Positions 49,233-61,969 of a stretch of 64,000 nucleotides of DNA are shown one piece after another. The position numbers and the translations under genes are program-made. Source of the DNA: Pontederia crassipes (taxonomy: Eukaryota; Streptophyta; Magnoliopsida; Commelinales; Pontederiaceae); contig CM060191.1 in assembly GCA_030549335.1 (NCBI GenBank), positions 5,399,001 to 5,463,000 of the forward strand, read 5' to 3'. Position 1 is the stretch's first letter, and each line of letters opens with the position of its first letter. The notes beneath the pieces are model-generated. The model did not search any database. It had not been told where the DNA came from and saw only the letters and a program-made list of their open reading frames with translations.

Positions 49233-49878
49233 AGGTGTAACACCCCTTAGGTGTAATATTGTGTAACACTTGATCCAACGATGAGGATGAAATCACATGA
49301 ATCTAATCAAACGGTCTACCTCCTCCCAACTCTTTTTCGCTTGTGAGCCCGACCTCCCCACTGTCCCGCGATCATCGACAACGATTGGTGACACCCTTGA
49401 CGCGACGACCTCCACATCCGGCGACCACCAGAGACATCATCGACCCTCTCTTCTCCCCCCATGTTCTCTCTCTTCTCTCCGCCCACAAGATCTCGTCGGC
49501 CGCGAGTTGAGTGTCATCATCGTTGCCCAGATCCTTGAAGAGTGTGCCACCATCGCCTAGATCTGTGTGAGTGCCATTGTTGTCACCCAAATTTGTGTGA
49601 GTGTCATCATCGATGATTCAAGCTCGTGCACGGGGTCGGGAACCTTTTGGGGGTCATCGCCCGACGCTCGCAAGGGCGGGGGAAGGTGGGGTTGGCGATC
49701 GACGGAGGGAAAGACGAGAGGAGAGAGAGGGCGTTGGTCACATGAGAGAGGGGAGGGGAGAAGATATGCGCAGTTGCAAGGGAGAGAGGAGAGAGAGTTA
49801 GTAGATCTGGATCGTTCGTTAGATCAAATGGTCCAAATTTAGGTGTTACACAATATTACACTTAAGGGGTGTTACACC
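49233..49878. mobile_element. Non-autonomous element with ~40-base inverted ends, GC-rich core
   Basis: The left end GGTGTAACACCCCTTAGGTG returns as its complement at 49840-49878. The core (about 49330-49800) is GC-rich and unlike the AT-rich flanks. No transposase and no certain target duplication are seen, so the superfamily is open. Confidence 0.65.
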
Positions 49879-49906
49879 ACCATTAATCCACACACACACA
49901 CACACC

Positions 49907-50688
49907 GTGTCAAGCACGATCCTAGCCATCCAAATTAAATCCGACGGCATGTGATATTTTCTCAAACTCTCGCTTACTCTTCTCTCTCACACACAACCAT
50001 CTCTCGGTCGATTTCTCTCGACTAAAGTCGAGATCGATTGAGGGCGAGGGTGATTGAGGACGGGTCGACGATCGAGGTGAGGGGAGAGCGGTCGGCGATC
50101 GAAGGCGTGGGTTGCCGCCTCATTGACACGTGGCTTTGGATCGAGAGCGAGAGAGGGGGGGAGGGAGTGCATCTCATCGATGATCAAGGGCGTCATGCAA
50201 TCGAGGGTGCCGGTGCCATCAAAGAGGAGCTGAAGGGCGAATCAGAGGTCCCCTTCTCTGTCTCTTCGTGATCTCTCTCAAATACCGCTAGTGTTGACAT
50301 CAATGAGGAGGTGCAGGGGCTGCTGTTGAATAGGATACGAAGGTGAATCGAAGGTGAAGGCGCTGCACGTTGCCGATGATCGATTTTGCTCGCCAATCTC
50401 TCTCCATCTCGCTCCTCGATCCCTCTCTCTCTCTCTCTCCCTCTCTACATCATCGACGGTCGCACCATAGCTGAGTGAAGGACGCCGGAGTGTTTCACAC
50501 CGATGGCCTAGGAATGATGTTAGAGAAGAAGGAGAGAGTATGGCGTGATGCTCCATCTCGCATCACCCATTTCTCATGAGATCTCTTACAGCAATCGGAT
50601 GACATATGATGGTTCAATGTGCATGATCATGTAAACCATCGGATCATACTTGAACACACAGGATCACACACGGGAGGGCGCTCAACAC
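49907..50688. mobile_element. Possible second GC-rich element
   Basis: The ends are weakly inverted, with GTGTCAAGCACGATCC on the left and a partial complement near 50650-50688. The core is rich in GATCGA, GAGAG and CTCTC words and is open in several frames without family resemblance. The call is tentative. Confidence 0.35.
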
Positions 50689-50717
50689 ATCCATTTTACC
50701 ATATATATAAAAGGAAT

Positions 50718-51492
50718 ATTAGTTTGAGACCACACAAATGGGGTGCATTGTGCGCCCAATGGATCTGGGTTGTCCGATTGCATCAATGATTATCTACGTG
50801 TCTTCCTACTTTAGTGCAACATCTTCCCCATTCATCTCTGCCTGCCCTTCTGCCAATGCCTCTCATTTCTCCCTCCCCCATGTGCTGCCCACTTTTGGTG
50901 ACTCCTCTCCTCCATTCGTCGCCCCTCTCCTCCCACAAAAGCTCCCTCCTTCTACTCTCTGCATCTCCCCTTCTGAAACCACTGAAGCCATCCAGCGTTG
51001 CCTCCCACACTTGAATCGGTGAATAATCGTCGACCAAGGATGCAAAGATCCTAGAACTCGTCATCTCCGTCGTCGTCAGCCCTACCGTCACCATCGTCGT
51101 TGGCATCGCCGTCAATTTTATCGTCTCGAGGCCTAACAAGATGTGTCCCTTAGCAGCTATCATCGTCAGTCTCGAGCTCAGTCTTCTCTCTCATTCCTAT
51201 CCTTAGAGCCGGCGGGCACCCGTGCTATCACAGATCAATCGGGCGAGGGAGAGGGTGGTCGTGGGTAGAGGTTGAGGATGCGGCGATGCGATGCAATGGG
51301 TGCAGGTAAGCCGACGAGACAGATGATGGGAGAGAAGCATTGGATGATGGAGCAAAGTGCACAGGATAGAACGATCGGTAGCCTTCTTCAATAGCAGAGG
51401 AAGATGCCAACTTAGAAGAGAAAAGGCGCAATGTGCATGTCGTCGTTGATGCAATCAGACATTCGCACCAAATTTTTGTGGTCTCACACTAA
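50718..51492. mobile_element. Non-autonomous element with ~70-base inverted ends
   Basis: The left end ATTAGTTTGAGACCACA returns as its complement at 51476-51492, and pairing extends inward over about 70 bases. The core is GC-rich with no transposase. A related copy, lacking the left end, lies at about 58140-58765. The superfamily is not fixed. Confidence 0.6.
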
Positions 51493-51678
51493 TATACATA
51501 TACCTTTTACAAGTAGATTTCTCACACTCGCTTCTTGACGATCTCGGCCCATTACCCACATCTCCCATCCGATCTTGTTGTCCCTCGCGTTCTGTCGATC
51601 ATGGCATCCCCCCTCCCCCATGGGCCCATTATAAAGTTGTATTCATAATCTTACGAGGTCATATTCACAGTGGCAACA

Positions 51679-52893
51679 AGTAAATTTCAACCATGGTCAT
51701 CTAACTTATGGGGTATTCCCAATATGGTCATCCAACTTCACACGAATGTCATCTAACTTTAGAAACATTTCAACCTTGATCATTGCGACCGGTTATGGCC
51801 AGTCAACACGTGAACTGCTGACGTGAATGCTTACGTGGCATCATGTCAGTATTTTCCCTCTCCTCTGCATAAGCTTTTAAAAAATAAAGATGTCACGTCA
51901 GTATTTTATCTCTCATCTATACAAACTTAATATGTATTTGCATGGTCATTCAACTTTTCAAAAGTTCCGCACATGGTCACTCAACTTTGCAAAATTTAAG
52001 TCATGATCATCATTAAAAACTTAAAATAATAATAAAAAAAACTAAATTTATTATAATATGAGATTAAATATTTAAATATATAAAAAATATCATGATTACA
52101 ATTTGATTCAATACCCCGCTAGATGTGGGGCACGCCTAACACCTCGTTGGATGGCCAATATGAATTATGTTTTATATATTTAAAATTTTAATCATCATTA
52201 TATTCTTATTTTTAAAAAAATGTTTATATATATAATAATCATATATTATAATATTTTTATTTTTTATTAGTCCAGATTTTAGGACAACAATGTAATAAAT
52301 TTTATTTTTTTCTAATTTTTTTATTTACATAATTTAATAATACTAATTATTATAATATTATATATTTAATGCACATAGTTAAACAAATTGGACGGTCCGA
52401 TCCGGCTACACCGTGCCCAAATCGTGCTGGGTCAATCTAAGTGTCTTTACTTTTTTTATATATTTTATTATTTTGATTAGTATATTTATTATAATAATAA
52501 TAATAATAATTATAATAATTATTATTATTATTTTAAGTTTTTAACGATGATCGTGACTGAAATTTTACAAAGTTGAATGACTATGTGGAACTTTTGAAAA
52601 GTTGAATGATCATACAAATACAATATTAAGTTTAGGTAGATGAGAGAGAAAAATACTGATATAACATTTTTTTTATTTTTTAAAAACTGACGTGGATGAG
52701 AGAAAAAATGTTGACGTAGTATTTCATAAACATCCATGTCAACGCCACATCAGCAGTTCATCGATTGACTGGACATAATCGGTTGAGATGAGTTGTAATG
52801 TTTCTAAAGTTGGATGACTTTAGTATTACAAAATAAAGTTGTGTGACCGGCAATATCTCATAAGTTGAATAACCATAGCTGAAATTTACTCCA
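51679..52893. mobile_element. MULE-type non-autonomous element with long inverted repeats
   Basis: Arms of about 330 bases pair end to end: AGTAAATTTCAACCATGG on the left against its near-complement before 52893. Flanks GTGGCAACA and ACGACAACA resemble each other, and copy B has the uninterrupted site TGGCAACACACATC at 58942-58955. A 9-base duplication and long arms fit a Mutator-like element. There is no transposase. Confidence 0.8.
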
Positions 52894-55044
52894 ACGACAA
52901 CACACATCTCGTACTAAATAATGAAATGAAACAAAAACGTAGTATGCCTTGTAATATATACTTATTTAGTAAAGTGTGGACATTTTTTAATTCTATTCTA
53001 CATGTACTGCAATTAACATGAGATTTTTGTCCCACAAGAAATTCTGAACTCAAATTTTAAAATTAATTTGATTAAAATTCATCTTTTCTTTTCGAAGATC
53101 AAATTATTCAATACTAGAACACATGTGGAACTGGTACAGAATGAACTTATGTAGAACACATGCTAAAATGACGGTCAAATCCGACGGCAACGATGGGTTC
53201 CATATCTCTCTCTATATATATATATGCCTCTGATACATTGCATGAGCTTGTTACTGTTGACCGTATCATTGCAAATGTTTACTCTAATTAACTATATACA
53301 ATGCTTTACTTGCTTAATTATCTCTCCTCAATTATATTTCTTTACAAAAAAATAATATCTCTATTTTAATATTACTTTCTTATCACTTTTGACTTTTCAA
53401 GTATTCAGTCCGAAAGTGCTACCCGTGCTAACTGTTGTCCTATTACATTACATTACATACATCAAATTGCTGTTTTTTTCCCAAGAAATAAAGAATATAC
53501 CAGGAAAGCCTTCATTTCTCCTGACTTTATTTTAATTAACGAAGGATAAAAAGTATAGAAGTTGATAGAAAAAAGTGATGTCAATTATATTAATAGATTT
53601 TCTTAAAAAGTATAGAGATCGATAATATTAATAGATTTTTTTATTTTATAAATGGATGCCAATCACATATTTTATGTTGTAATACTATTATTTATGTATT
53701 ATGTAAATTTTGTATCCAGATAATAAGATGATAAAGATTATATTAATCGAGTAATTTTACATATACTACAACTACTTTGAATATAATTATAATTTATAAA
53801 TTTTAATTATGTAGATATCTATCGGTCTTCTGGGATGATTTAAAATCCACCTAATTTTAAAAAAAAAATTAAAAAATCTAAAAATTTTATGTGGATCTGA
53901 TTGGTTTTTTTTAGGTTTTTAATTTTTCAGTCTTTTGTAACACCCCTACTTAATTGGTAGAAAACCACCTATGGGCGATTGACCACTCTAAGTTGTTTCT
54001 ATTTGGCCAAATTCTGAAAACGTGGAGTGTCATTTTCAAAATTCTAAAATATTATTTAGTTGCAATATAAAACTCGACTATATGATCATCACTCTAACTA
54101 CTACTTATTTTTATATCGTTAAAAATATAGCATATGTAAAATAATTTCCTTATATTTTTAAGAATATTGCACCTCTCATGCATAACTATACTAAAAGTTG
54201 GGTTTTATTTTGATTATTTAAAAATTGGATTGCATGGCACTATTTGGATTCCACTAGGTGGATATATGCTCATGATTAATCAATATTGTTGTACTTCATA
54301 CTACTTATGTATATATACTAAAATAACTATAATGCATTTATTTTTTTAAAAAAATAACAATAATTTGAATTGAGCCAAGTGGGAAGATTGTGCTCCCTAA
54401 TTATTAGTCAAGTCCACCATAAGAAACATATCGTACCATAAAAGAAATCTGCAATTATCTTTGCAATTCATTGTGGCTGTTTATGTCTCTTAGATTTGGC
54501 AGCTATTTCCCAATGGTTAGCAATATAATATTTTTTTGTTCATTTCAAAAATATTATTACCTTTTATATCATTTTTTGCGTAATTAGATATATATTATGA
54601 GAAATAAATGAACGAAAATCAATAGCTTTTCTTGATAACGAAGCTATGGTCAAATCAAAGTAATGGCCTTTTATTTTTCTAAACAACTGATGCAAAGCTA
54701 GAAATATTAGTGTTCTACCACACCTTTGTAGTAGCACTGCACGTCCATAGATTCAGGATCGTCCGATCATAGATGGGAGGATGAGATCAAAGCTCACAGG
54801 GTCGCTGATGTGCGTGGTTCGTTTCTGAGCATTCCCAGTAGTTCACGAGCATTCCAGCAGCGCATTTCCTCCCTTTTCTGCGCAATGACGGAGGACGCAA
54901 TGCAGGTTCAAGGATTTGACGTTGGCCAAAGGAGATGTCGGTCACCATGAATCAGCCGGTGACATCACTCCTCCCTCATCTCGATCGTCAACACAATAGT
55001 AATCGTCACGAATCAGCCAGCGCATGTAGAGAAAAGATGTATCG

Positions 55045-55245
55045 GAGGGGATCGACACCCCCTTTTCGCTCTTGGCGGCACGTGCAGAGAAAAAGGGGGC
55101 AGCGACCCCTTTTTCGCCCCCGGCAATGATACGTTTGAAAAGGGGGGCTTCGGCCCCCCTCCGGGAGCTCGCGGATGGAGGGCCGACGTCCCAAAACTTT
55201 TTCACTCTCGCTGGCACGACAGAGATAAAGGGGGCAATTGGCCCG
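55045..55245. repeat. GC-rich hairpin block in copy A
   Basis: Several inverted repeats follow one another: CCCCCTTTTCGC with GAGAAAAAGGGGG, CCCCTTTTTCGC with TTTGAAAAGGGG, and GGGGGGCTTCGGCCCCCC. The style matches the hairpin array at 25.4-25.8 kb. Frames are open but not coding. Confidence 0.6.
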
Positions 55246-56793
55246 AAGTAGGATCATGAGAGAGACAATAAGAAGATATCACACTCGCGCTCATGGATCA
55301 TGAGAGAGATGATCGGATGTTAGCGATCTCACACTCACATCTTTGCCTGCGCAAAGAACCGCACGCCTGTGAACCGCCCTCCTGCTTGCCATCCACTCTC
55401 CTGCTCGTCGAACTGACTCCGACCCATCTTGAACCGGCACGAACAAATCTCGTCTATCTATCATAGATCTGATTGTCATGGATCTATAGGCATGCAGCGC
55501 TACCACAAAGGTATGTGTAACGCCCCCAAAATCAGCCCTCCCACCACGCTGGCAGTTAGACTGACCAAGGGAGCGCTATTTCTGCCTATGACTACTTTGA
55601 TTTTGACTTGTCAACAAATGACCCACGTGGCAATGGAATGATAGGAAAATAATAATGATACGAAATGCAGAAGAGATATCATTGTGAATCAACAAATGTC
55701 ACATGATGTAAGATAATTCAAAAGAAATGCTGAAACAAGGATAGTTCAAATAGTTCTGGGAATAACAACAAAAGCAAGGCTAAAAAAGAGAAATTCAAGT
55801 GTTTCATATTTACAACATCAGATAATTCAAATGCAGATAACAAATAGTGGAAAGTTGTAGTCGTTGCAAGTCATGTGCCGACATCCTGGAGTTCTGCATT
55901 ATCCACATCCTCCCTAAGCAGGGTTCTCACCTGCGAAATCCCAAAGTAGAGGCATGGAATGCCCGTGAGCTAACGCTCAGTACTCATAGAGACATAGACG
56001 ATGAAATGATAATCAATAATCAATGACTTTATCCTTTACTTTAATAATGCTTTATACAATACTATACTCTGTGATCCCTTACCATTCTCTGTTACCCATT
56101 ACCTTGTTCTGATATCCATTGCTTTGTTCTGTTGTCATTTACCATGCTCTGTTGTACTCTGTGTGGGACTACGTGTTTTACATTATTATAAGGTCCTTGA
56201 TGTTCGTTATTCTATGCGAGCTCGACTTTAATTAATTAGGAAGCTAGAGATGTCTCTGCTCTGTATGTTGTCAGGGTGCCCATGAAAGGGAATGTGTATA
56301 GTCAGGCACAACCTTTTAGGAATATAAGTGGGAGAAGGCCTGCATCCCAAGAACAGTGGTCGTTACGGACCTGTAGGTTCACTATCTCCTTAACTAAGCT
56401 ACATGTCCCTCTGGCATAACAATGAAATTCACATATGCCCCCGTAAGGGAAGAGTGCGCTCACTGCGTCACTCTTATTTGGAGCACAGGTGGGAGAGGGC
56501 CTATGGTTCAGGAGCAGTGATAGTTAAACTAGTAGGTACACTGTCTCCTCGGTGCAGCTACCTGCCCTTCCAATGTACAATGCCTTGACCTTGACCTTGA
56601 ATAACACATAGCTATCCCATTCATTGATCTTTGCTTTACTTATCTTCTTTACCAATTTGGGGTTTGTAGTCATGATTCAGAGAAGGAGGTAAAGTCTGAT
56701 CCCCTTTCTGCGGACAAAGGATTCGTCACTTGTTTAACCATAATGGACATGGTCAACAATGGCCAATCAAAAGTTCAGTATTGATTACAATTG

Positions 56794-56947
56794 CTCTAGC
56801 CCTTCAAGGGCATTTTAGTCATTTCATAAGTGTCTGGCCCCTCAAGGGCATTTAGGTCATTTCATAATTTCTCTGGCCCCTCAAGGGAATTTTGGTCATT
56901 TCACACATGCTCTGGTCCCTCAAGGGCATTTAGGTCATTTTATTTTG
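56794..56947. repeat. Four tandem units of ~40 bases
   Basis: Each unit contains CCCTCAAGGG, then a TTAGGTCATTTCA-like tail. They lie inside the solo LTR. Confidence 0.85.
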
Positions 56948-56964
56948 AAGTTCATAATTTTTCC

Positions 56965-57310
56965 TCTCGGGACCGATCGATCGTCTTGATGGATCGGTCG
57001 ACTGATATGGCCGAGTCGATCGACCGATCATGTGTCGGTCGATCGAAAATGTCCTCAGCCGAATACCTCTTTTGATGAACCGGTCGACCATTAGAATGAA
57101 TCGGTTAGTCGGTCGTTGTCATAGGATCGGTCGACCTTTCAGGAATCGGTCGATCGATCTGAAGCGATCGGGCTCGACGGCTTCCGCCGGATTGGTCGAC
57201 CGACACTTCAAATCGGTCGACCGGCCCTATGTCAACCTCGTAGATCGAAGATCGGTCGACTGATATCAGGAAATTGGTCAACCGGTTCTTCGCGCAGAAC
57301 AGAGTCGCCG
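56965..57310. repeat. GGTCGA/GATCGG-rich degenerate array
   Basis: About twenty occurrences of ATCGGTCGAC-like words in both orientations occur in 350 bases, interspersed with unique DNA. It is inside the solo LTR and not coding. Confidence 0.75.
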
Positions 57311-57879
57311 GTCGGAAATTCCATTTTCGACCGACCTCCGATTGTCCGATTGCGATACTTATAATACGAAAAACATTTCTAATCATCTCTAGGCCATAAT
57401 GGAATCGAAAGTAATGATGTTTGATCTACTTTTCTTCGTCTAGGGGATTATACAACTATGGTACCTCTATCGGTTGAATTCCGGTCGCTGCGATCGCTGT
57501 CGTCGTTTGGGTCGGTCGCCGATCGTTCTCTGTCGATGAGGGTACGCGCGAACACTTTGCAGAGGGTCACGAGGTGTGGAATCGTCCGATGTGCGTTGTC
57601 TGTGCTCGTGGGGTTTGCTTGGGCGTTCGTCGTTCGTTCGTTCGCCGTTGGTTCGCCGGTCGCCGGGAGTGGAGAAGAAGAAGAGGAAAAGCGGCTGTGG
57701 GGAAAAAGTGAGGGAGTCCTCCTCTCCCTCTCTTATATGGGCTGCATTCTCTTTTGAGAGAGGAAATCGTGGGGAGGGAGTGGGGTGAGAGGGGAAGTGA
57801 GGAGGGAGAATGGAGTTGTGGGGGAGTGAGTTCCTTCATTTCCTTTTATAGTCCCTGCCGCAACTCTCTCTCTTGAGGA

Positions 57880-58040
57880 GAAGTCATGGGAGAGTGAGAG
57901 AGTGGGGGAGAGAATTGGGGGAGGGGAAAAGAGAGTCATGGGGGAGTGGGGGAGAGAATTAGGGGAGGGGAAGAGAGAGTCATGGGGGAGAGTGGGAGAG
58001 AGTCAAGGGGGAGTGGGAGAGAGAATTGGGGGGAGAGGAA
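57880..58040. repeat. Purine-rich tandem repeat, G-rich
   Basis: Units containing GAGAGTCATGGGGGAGTGG and GAGAGAATTGGGGGAGG repeat about three to four times near the right end of the solo LTR. Upstream, 57700-57870 has an earlier version of the same purine pattern next to two TATA-like words (TTATATGG and TTTTATAG). Confidence 0.75.
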
Positions 58041-58136
58041 GTCACTCCCCCTACTCTCTCTCTCTCTTTTCTTTTTTTTTTGACAATGTCAGGTCGTTAC
58101 CGTATGTGTATATATAAAGAGAGAATTTAAGTAATA

Positions 58137-61100
58137 TAAGGAATCCATTCCTCCCTCCCCCATGTGGCGTCCACTTTCGGTGACCCCTCTCCTCCATCCG
58201 ATGCCCCTCCCACCAAAAGCTCCCTCCTTCTGCTCTCCATGTCGCCCTTCTGAAACCACTGAAGTCATCCTTTAGTGTTGCCTCCCCCACCTCAAGTGGC
58301 GAATGAATCGTTGACAAAGGATGCAAGATCTTAGAACTCATCGTCATCGGCCTCGCCGACTTCGTCGTCGTTAGTCTCATCGTCCCGAGCCCCGATGAGG
58401 TGTCCCAGTAGCCGCCATCATTGGTCTCGAGCTCAGTCCGCTCCCTCGTTCCTATCCCTAGAGCCGACGAGCACCCGTGCTATCACGGAACAATCGGACG
58501 AGGGAGATGATAGTTTTGGGCAGAGGTTGAGGATCTGGCGATGCTTAGGTAGGCCGGCACGATGGATGAAGGGAGAGAAGCATTGGACGATGGAGCAAAG
58601 CGCATAGGATAGAACGATCGGTGGCCTTCATCAGTAGTAGAAGAAGATACACGAGGAAGAAGACACCGGCTCAGAAGAGAAAAGGCACAATGTGCATATC
58701 GTCGTTGATACTCAATCGGACTATCCAGATCAATTAGTCGCACAATGCACCCAATTTGTCACACTAAGATACATATACCTCGTACAAGTTGATTTCTCAC
58801 ACTCGCTCATCGACGATCTCGGCCGATTACTCAGGTCTCCCATCCGAACTTGTTGCCCCTCATGTTCTGTCGATCATGGCATCCCCCCTCCCGTTCTCTA
58901 TGTTACATTCATTATAACAATCTCATGAAGTCATATTCACAATGGCAACACACATCTCCTACTAAATAATGAATTGAAACAAAAACGTTGTATCCCTTGT
59001 AATATATACTAATTTAGTAAAGCGTGGTAATTTTTTTAATTCTATTCTGCATGCGCTGAAATTAACATGAGATTTTTGTCCCCCCCCCCCCCCCCCCACC
59101 CCCCCCCCCCCCCCCCCACACACACACACCAAAAAAAATCACTTATATAATATATATATATTTTATATAAAATTTGAAAAAAATAAAATAAGTATAATAC
59201 TTATACATATGGCCCCTTGATTTTTGGGCTGGAGAGAGAGACTTGCCTCTGATACATTGCATGAGCTTGTTAGCGTTGACCGTATCATTGCGATGTATCT
59301 TCTAATTAAATATATACTATGCTTTACTTGCTTAATTATCTCTCCTCGATTATATTTCTTTATTAAAAAATATTTATATTCTAATATTATTTTATTATCA
59401 CTTTTAACTTTTCAACTCTTCATTCCGAAAGTGCTACCCGTGCTAACTGTTGTCCTATTAAATTACATACATCAAATTGTTGTTTTGTCTCAATAAATAA
59501 AGAATATACCAGGAACCTTCAGTTTTTTTTCTTAAAAGAATTATTTTTTTCTTTTATAAATTTTAATTATGTAGATCTCTATCGGTCTTCTGGGATGATT
59601 TAAATTTAAAAACCACCTAGTTTTTTTAAAAAAAATTAAAAAAATCTAAAAATTTTATGTGGGTCTGATTGATTTTTTTTAGGTTTTAAATTTTTCAGCC
59701 TTTTGTAACACCCCTACTTAATTGGTACGATCTTGTTCCACTCTAAATTGTTCCTATTTGGCCAAATTCTGAAAACGTGGAGTGTCATTTTCAAAATTCT
59801 AAAATATAAAATTCGACTATTTGATCATCACTCTAACTACTACTTATTTTTATATCATTAAAAATATAGCATATGTAAGTAATTTTCTTATAATTTTTTA
59901 GAATACTGCAACTCTCATGCATAACTATAACTAAAAGTTGGGTTTGATTTTGATTATTTAAAAATTGGATTATTTATCACTATTTGGATTCCACTAGGTG
60001 GCTATATGCTCAAGATTAATCAATATTGTTGTTCTTCATACTATTTATGTATTTTAAAATAACTATAATGGAATTTATTTTTAAAAAAAATAATAATTTG
60101 AATTGAGAGAAGTGGGAAGATTGTGGTCCCTAATTATTAGCCAAGTCCACCATAAGAAACATATTGTACCATAAAAGAGATGTGCAATTATCTTTACAAT
60201 TCATTGTGGCTGTTTATGTCTCTTCGATTTCGCAGCTACTTTTCAATGTTAGCAGTATAATGTTTTTTTTTTGTTTATTTCGAAAATATTATTACCTTTA
60301 TATCATTTTTTGAGTAATTAGATATATATTATGAGAAATAAATGAACAAAAATCAATAGTTTTTTTTATAACGAAGCTATGATCAAATCAAAGTAATGGC
60401 CTTTTAATTTTCTAAACAACATATGCTAAACTGGAAATATTAGAGTTCTATCACATCTTTAGCTTTGCATGCCCATAGATTCAGGATCGTCCGATCATAG
60501 TTGGGTGTATGAGATCAAAGCACACAGGGTCGCTGACGTGTGTGGTTCGTTTTTTAGCATTCCCAGCGGTTCACGAGCATTCCAGCAACGCATCTCATCC
60601 CTTTTTCTGCGCGATGACGGAGGGCGCGATGCGGGTTCAAGGATTTGACGTTGGCCAAAGGAGATATCGGTCGCCGTGAATCAGCCGGCGACGTCGCTCC
60701 TCCCTCATCTCGATCGTCAACAAAACAGTAATCGTCATGAATCAATTGGTGCATGTAGAGAAAAGATGTTTCGGAGGGGGCCGACGCCCTCCTTTTCGTG
60801 CTTAGCAGCACGTGCAGAGAAAAAGGGGGTGGCAGCCCCTTTTTCGCCCCCGCCAATGACGCATTTGAAAAGGGGGGCGTCGGCCGCCCTCCGAGAGCTC
60901 ACGGATGGAGGGCCGACGTCCCACAACTTTTTCACTCTCGCTGGCACGACAGAGATCAAGGGGGCAATTGGCCCGAAGTAGGATCATGAGAGAGACGATA
61001 AGAAAATCTCACACTCGTGCTCATGAATCAGGAGAGATGATCGGATGTCAATGATCTTGCACTCACCTTTTCGCCTGCACAAAGAACCGCACGCCTGCGA

Positions 61101-61276
61101 ACCGCCCTTCCGCTAGCCATCCACCCTCCTGCTCGTCGAACCGACTCCGCCCCATTTTGAACCGGCACGGACAAATCTCGTATGTCCATCGTAGATGTGA
61201 CTGTCATGGATCTATAGGTCTCCAGTGCTACCACAAATGTATGCGTATATATAAAGAGAGAGATTAAGTAATATGC
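58137..61276. repeat. Segmental duplication, copy B
   Basis: This matches copy A (50850-55515) in order and orientation, without the MULE-type element. The words GTATATATAAAGAGAG and AAGTAATAT occur both at its left edge (58107-58137) and right edge (61243-61276), as expected if the tandem break lies there. It contains the hairpin block at about 60770-60970 and a C run. No gene is seen. Confidence 0.85.
59080..59130. repeat. C run followed by CA repeat
   Basis: Two C runs (18 and 19 bases) separated by one A are followed by about six CA units. The matching place in copy A (near 53030) has only three C, so the run arose after the duplication or was lost in copy A. Confidence 0.85.
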
Positions 61277-61968
61277 AATCAAAATTATACATGAATCTTA
61301 ATCATTGAATGATAGTTATATGATTGAGATTAAATTTAACAAACTAATATTAAATTCAATAGTGATTAAATCTCAATCATATAATTATTATTTAATGATC
61401 GATTGTACAATATTATATATATATGGTCGTTTTTGTGTTATAAATGGACACAAGTACAACACAAAATAAAAACGTAACTATCACATTGGCTCTGTTTTGG
61501 TGTTTATTTCCATGAAAATAAACTCATAAAATAATTATTTCGTACAGAAATGAATTTAACCTGATATGATACCCAACTTAATTTATTTTCTTTATCATAA
61601 TCTAATAAAATAAAAAGTCAGCTAAAGAAAACCTACAATAAAAATTAAATATAAAATAGCTAGACCTTCCAACATTCATATCAATCCCCAAATCCACAAT
61701 TCATATTCTCAATTTGTTGTCCTCTAAGAAAATATCTAGTTCGAAATATGTAGTATACAAAATATTCATATTGGGAGTCTTACACACAAATAAGTGAGAT
61801 GATAATAATTTATATTTTTATTCGACCATTTCAAATACTGATACAGTAATGGAAGAAAATATATGAGCGGATGGTAACCACCTTTTAGAATGAGAGTTGA
61901 AAGATATTAATTAAGAATTAAGATAAAATGTGTTGATTAAATAAACTTAAATAATGATAAGAGAACAT
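61277..61968. other. AT-rich promoter-side DNA of the transporter
   Basis: No gene is seen. Short direct and inverted AT-rich repeats occur near 61310-61400. Confidence 0.5.
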
Positions 61969-61969
61969 C

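Larger units (their letters stand above)
50850..55515. repeat. Segmental duplication, copy A
   Basis: Non-coding DNA here matches 58137-61276 (copy B) in the same order and orientation. Aligned parts include 51490-51678 with 58764-58948, and 52894-55515 with 58942-61240. By eye identity is in the high eighties per cent. Copy A alone carries the MULE-type element at 51679-52893. AT-rich DNA fills 53000-54900 with no gene. Confidence 0.85.
55516..58101 (+). mobile_element. Probable solo LTR of a long-LTR Ty3/gypsy element
   Basis: The 2.6-kb block starts TGTAACGCCCCC and ends GGTCGTTACC, and GTATG flanks it at 55511-55515 and 58102-58106. These are the ends and the 5-base duplication of an LTR. 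GTGAGCTAACGCTCAGTA near 55964-55981 resembles long LTRs of the Tekay/Del type. There is no internal coding region. It sits at the junction of copies A and B. Confidence 0.6.

Noticed and set aside
50718-51492. Assignment of this element to PIF/Harbinger because TTA and TAA flank the ends
   Set aside because: The three-base flanks are complementary, not direct repeats, so they are not a target duplication of that kind.
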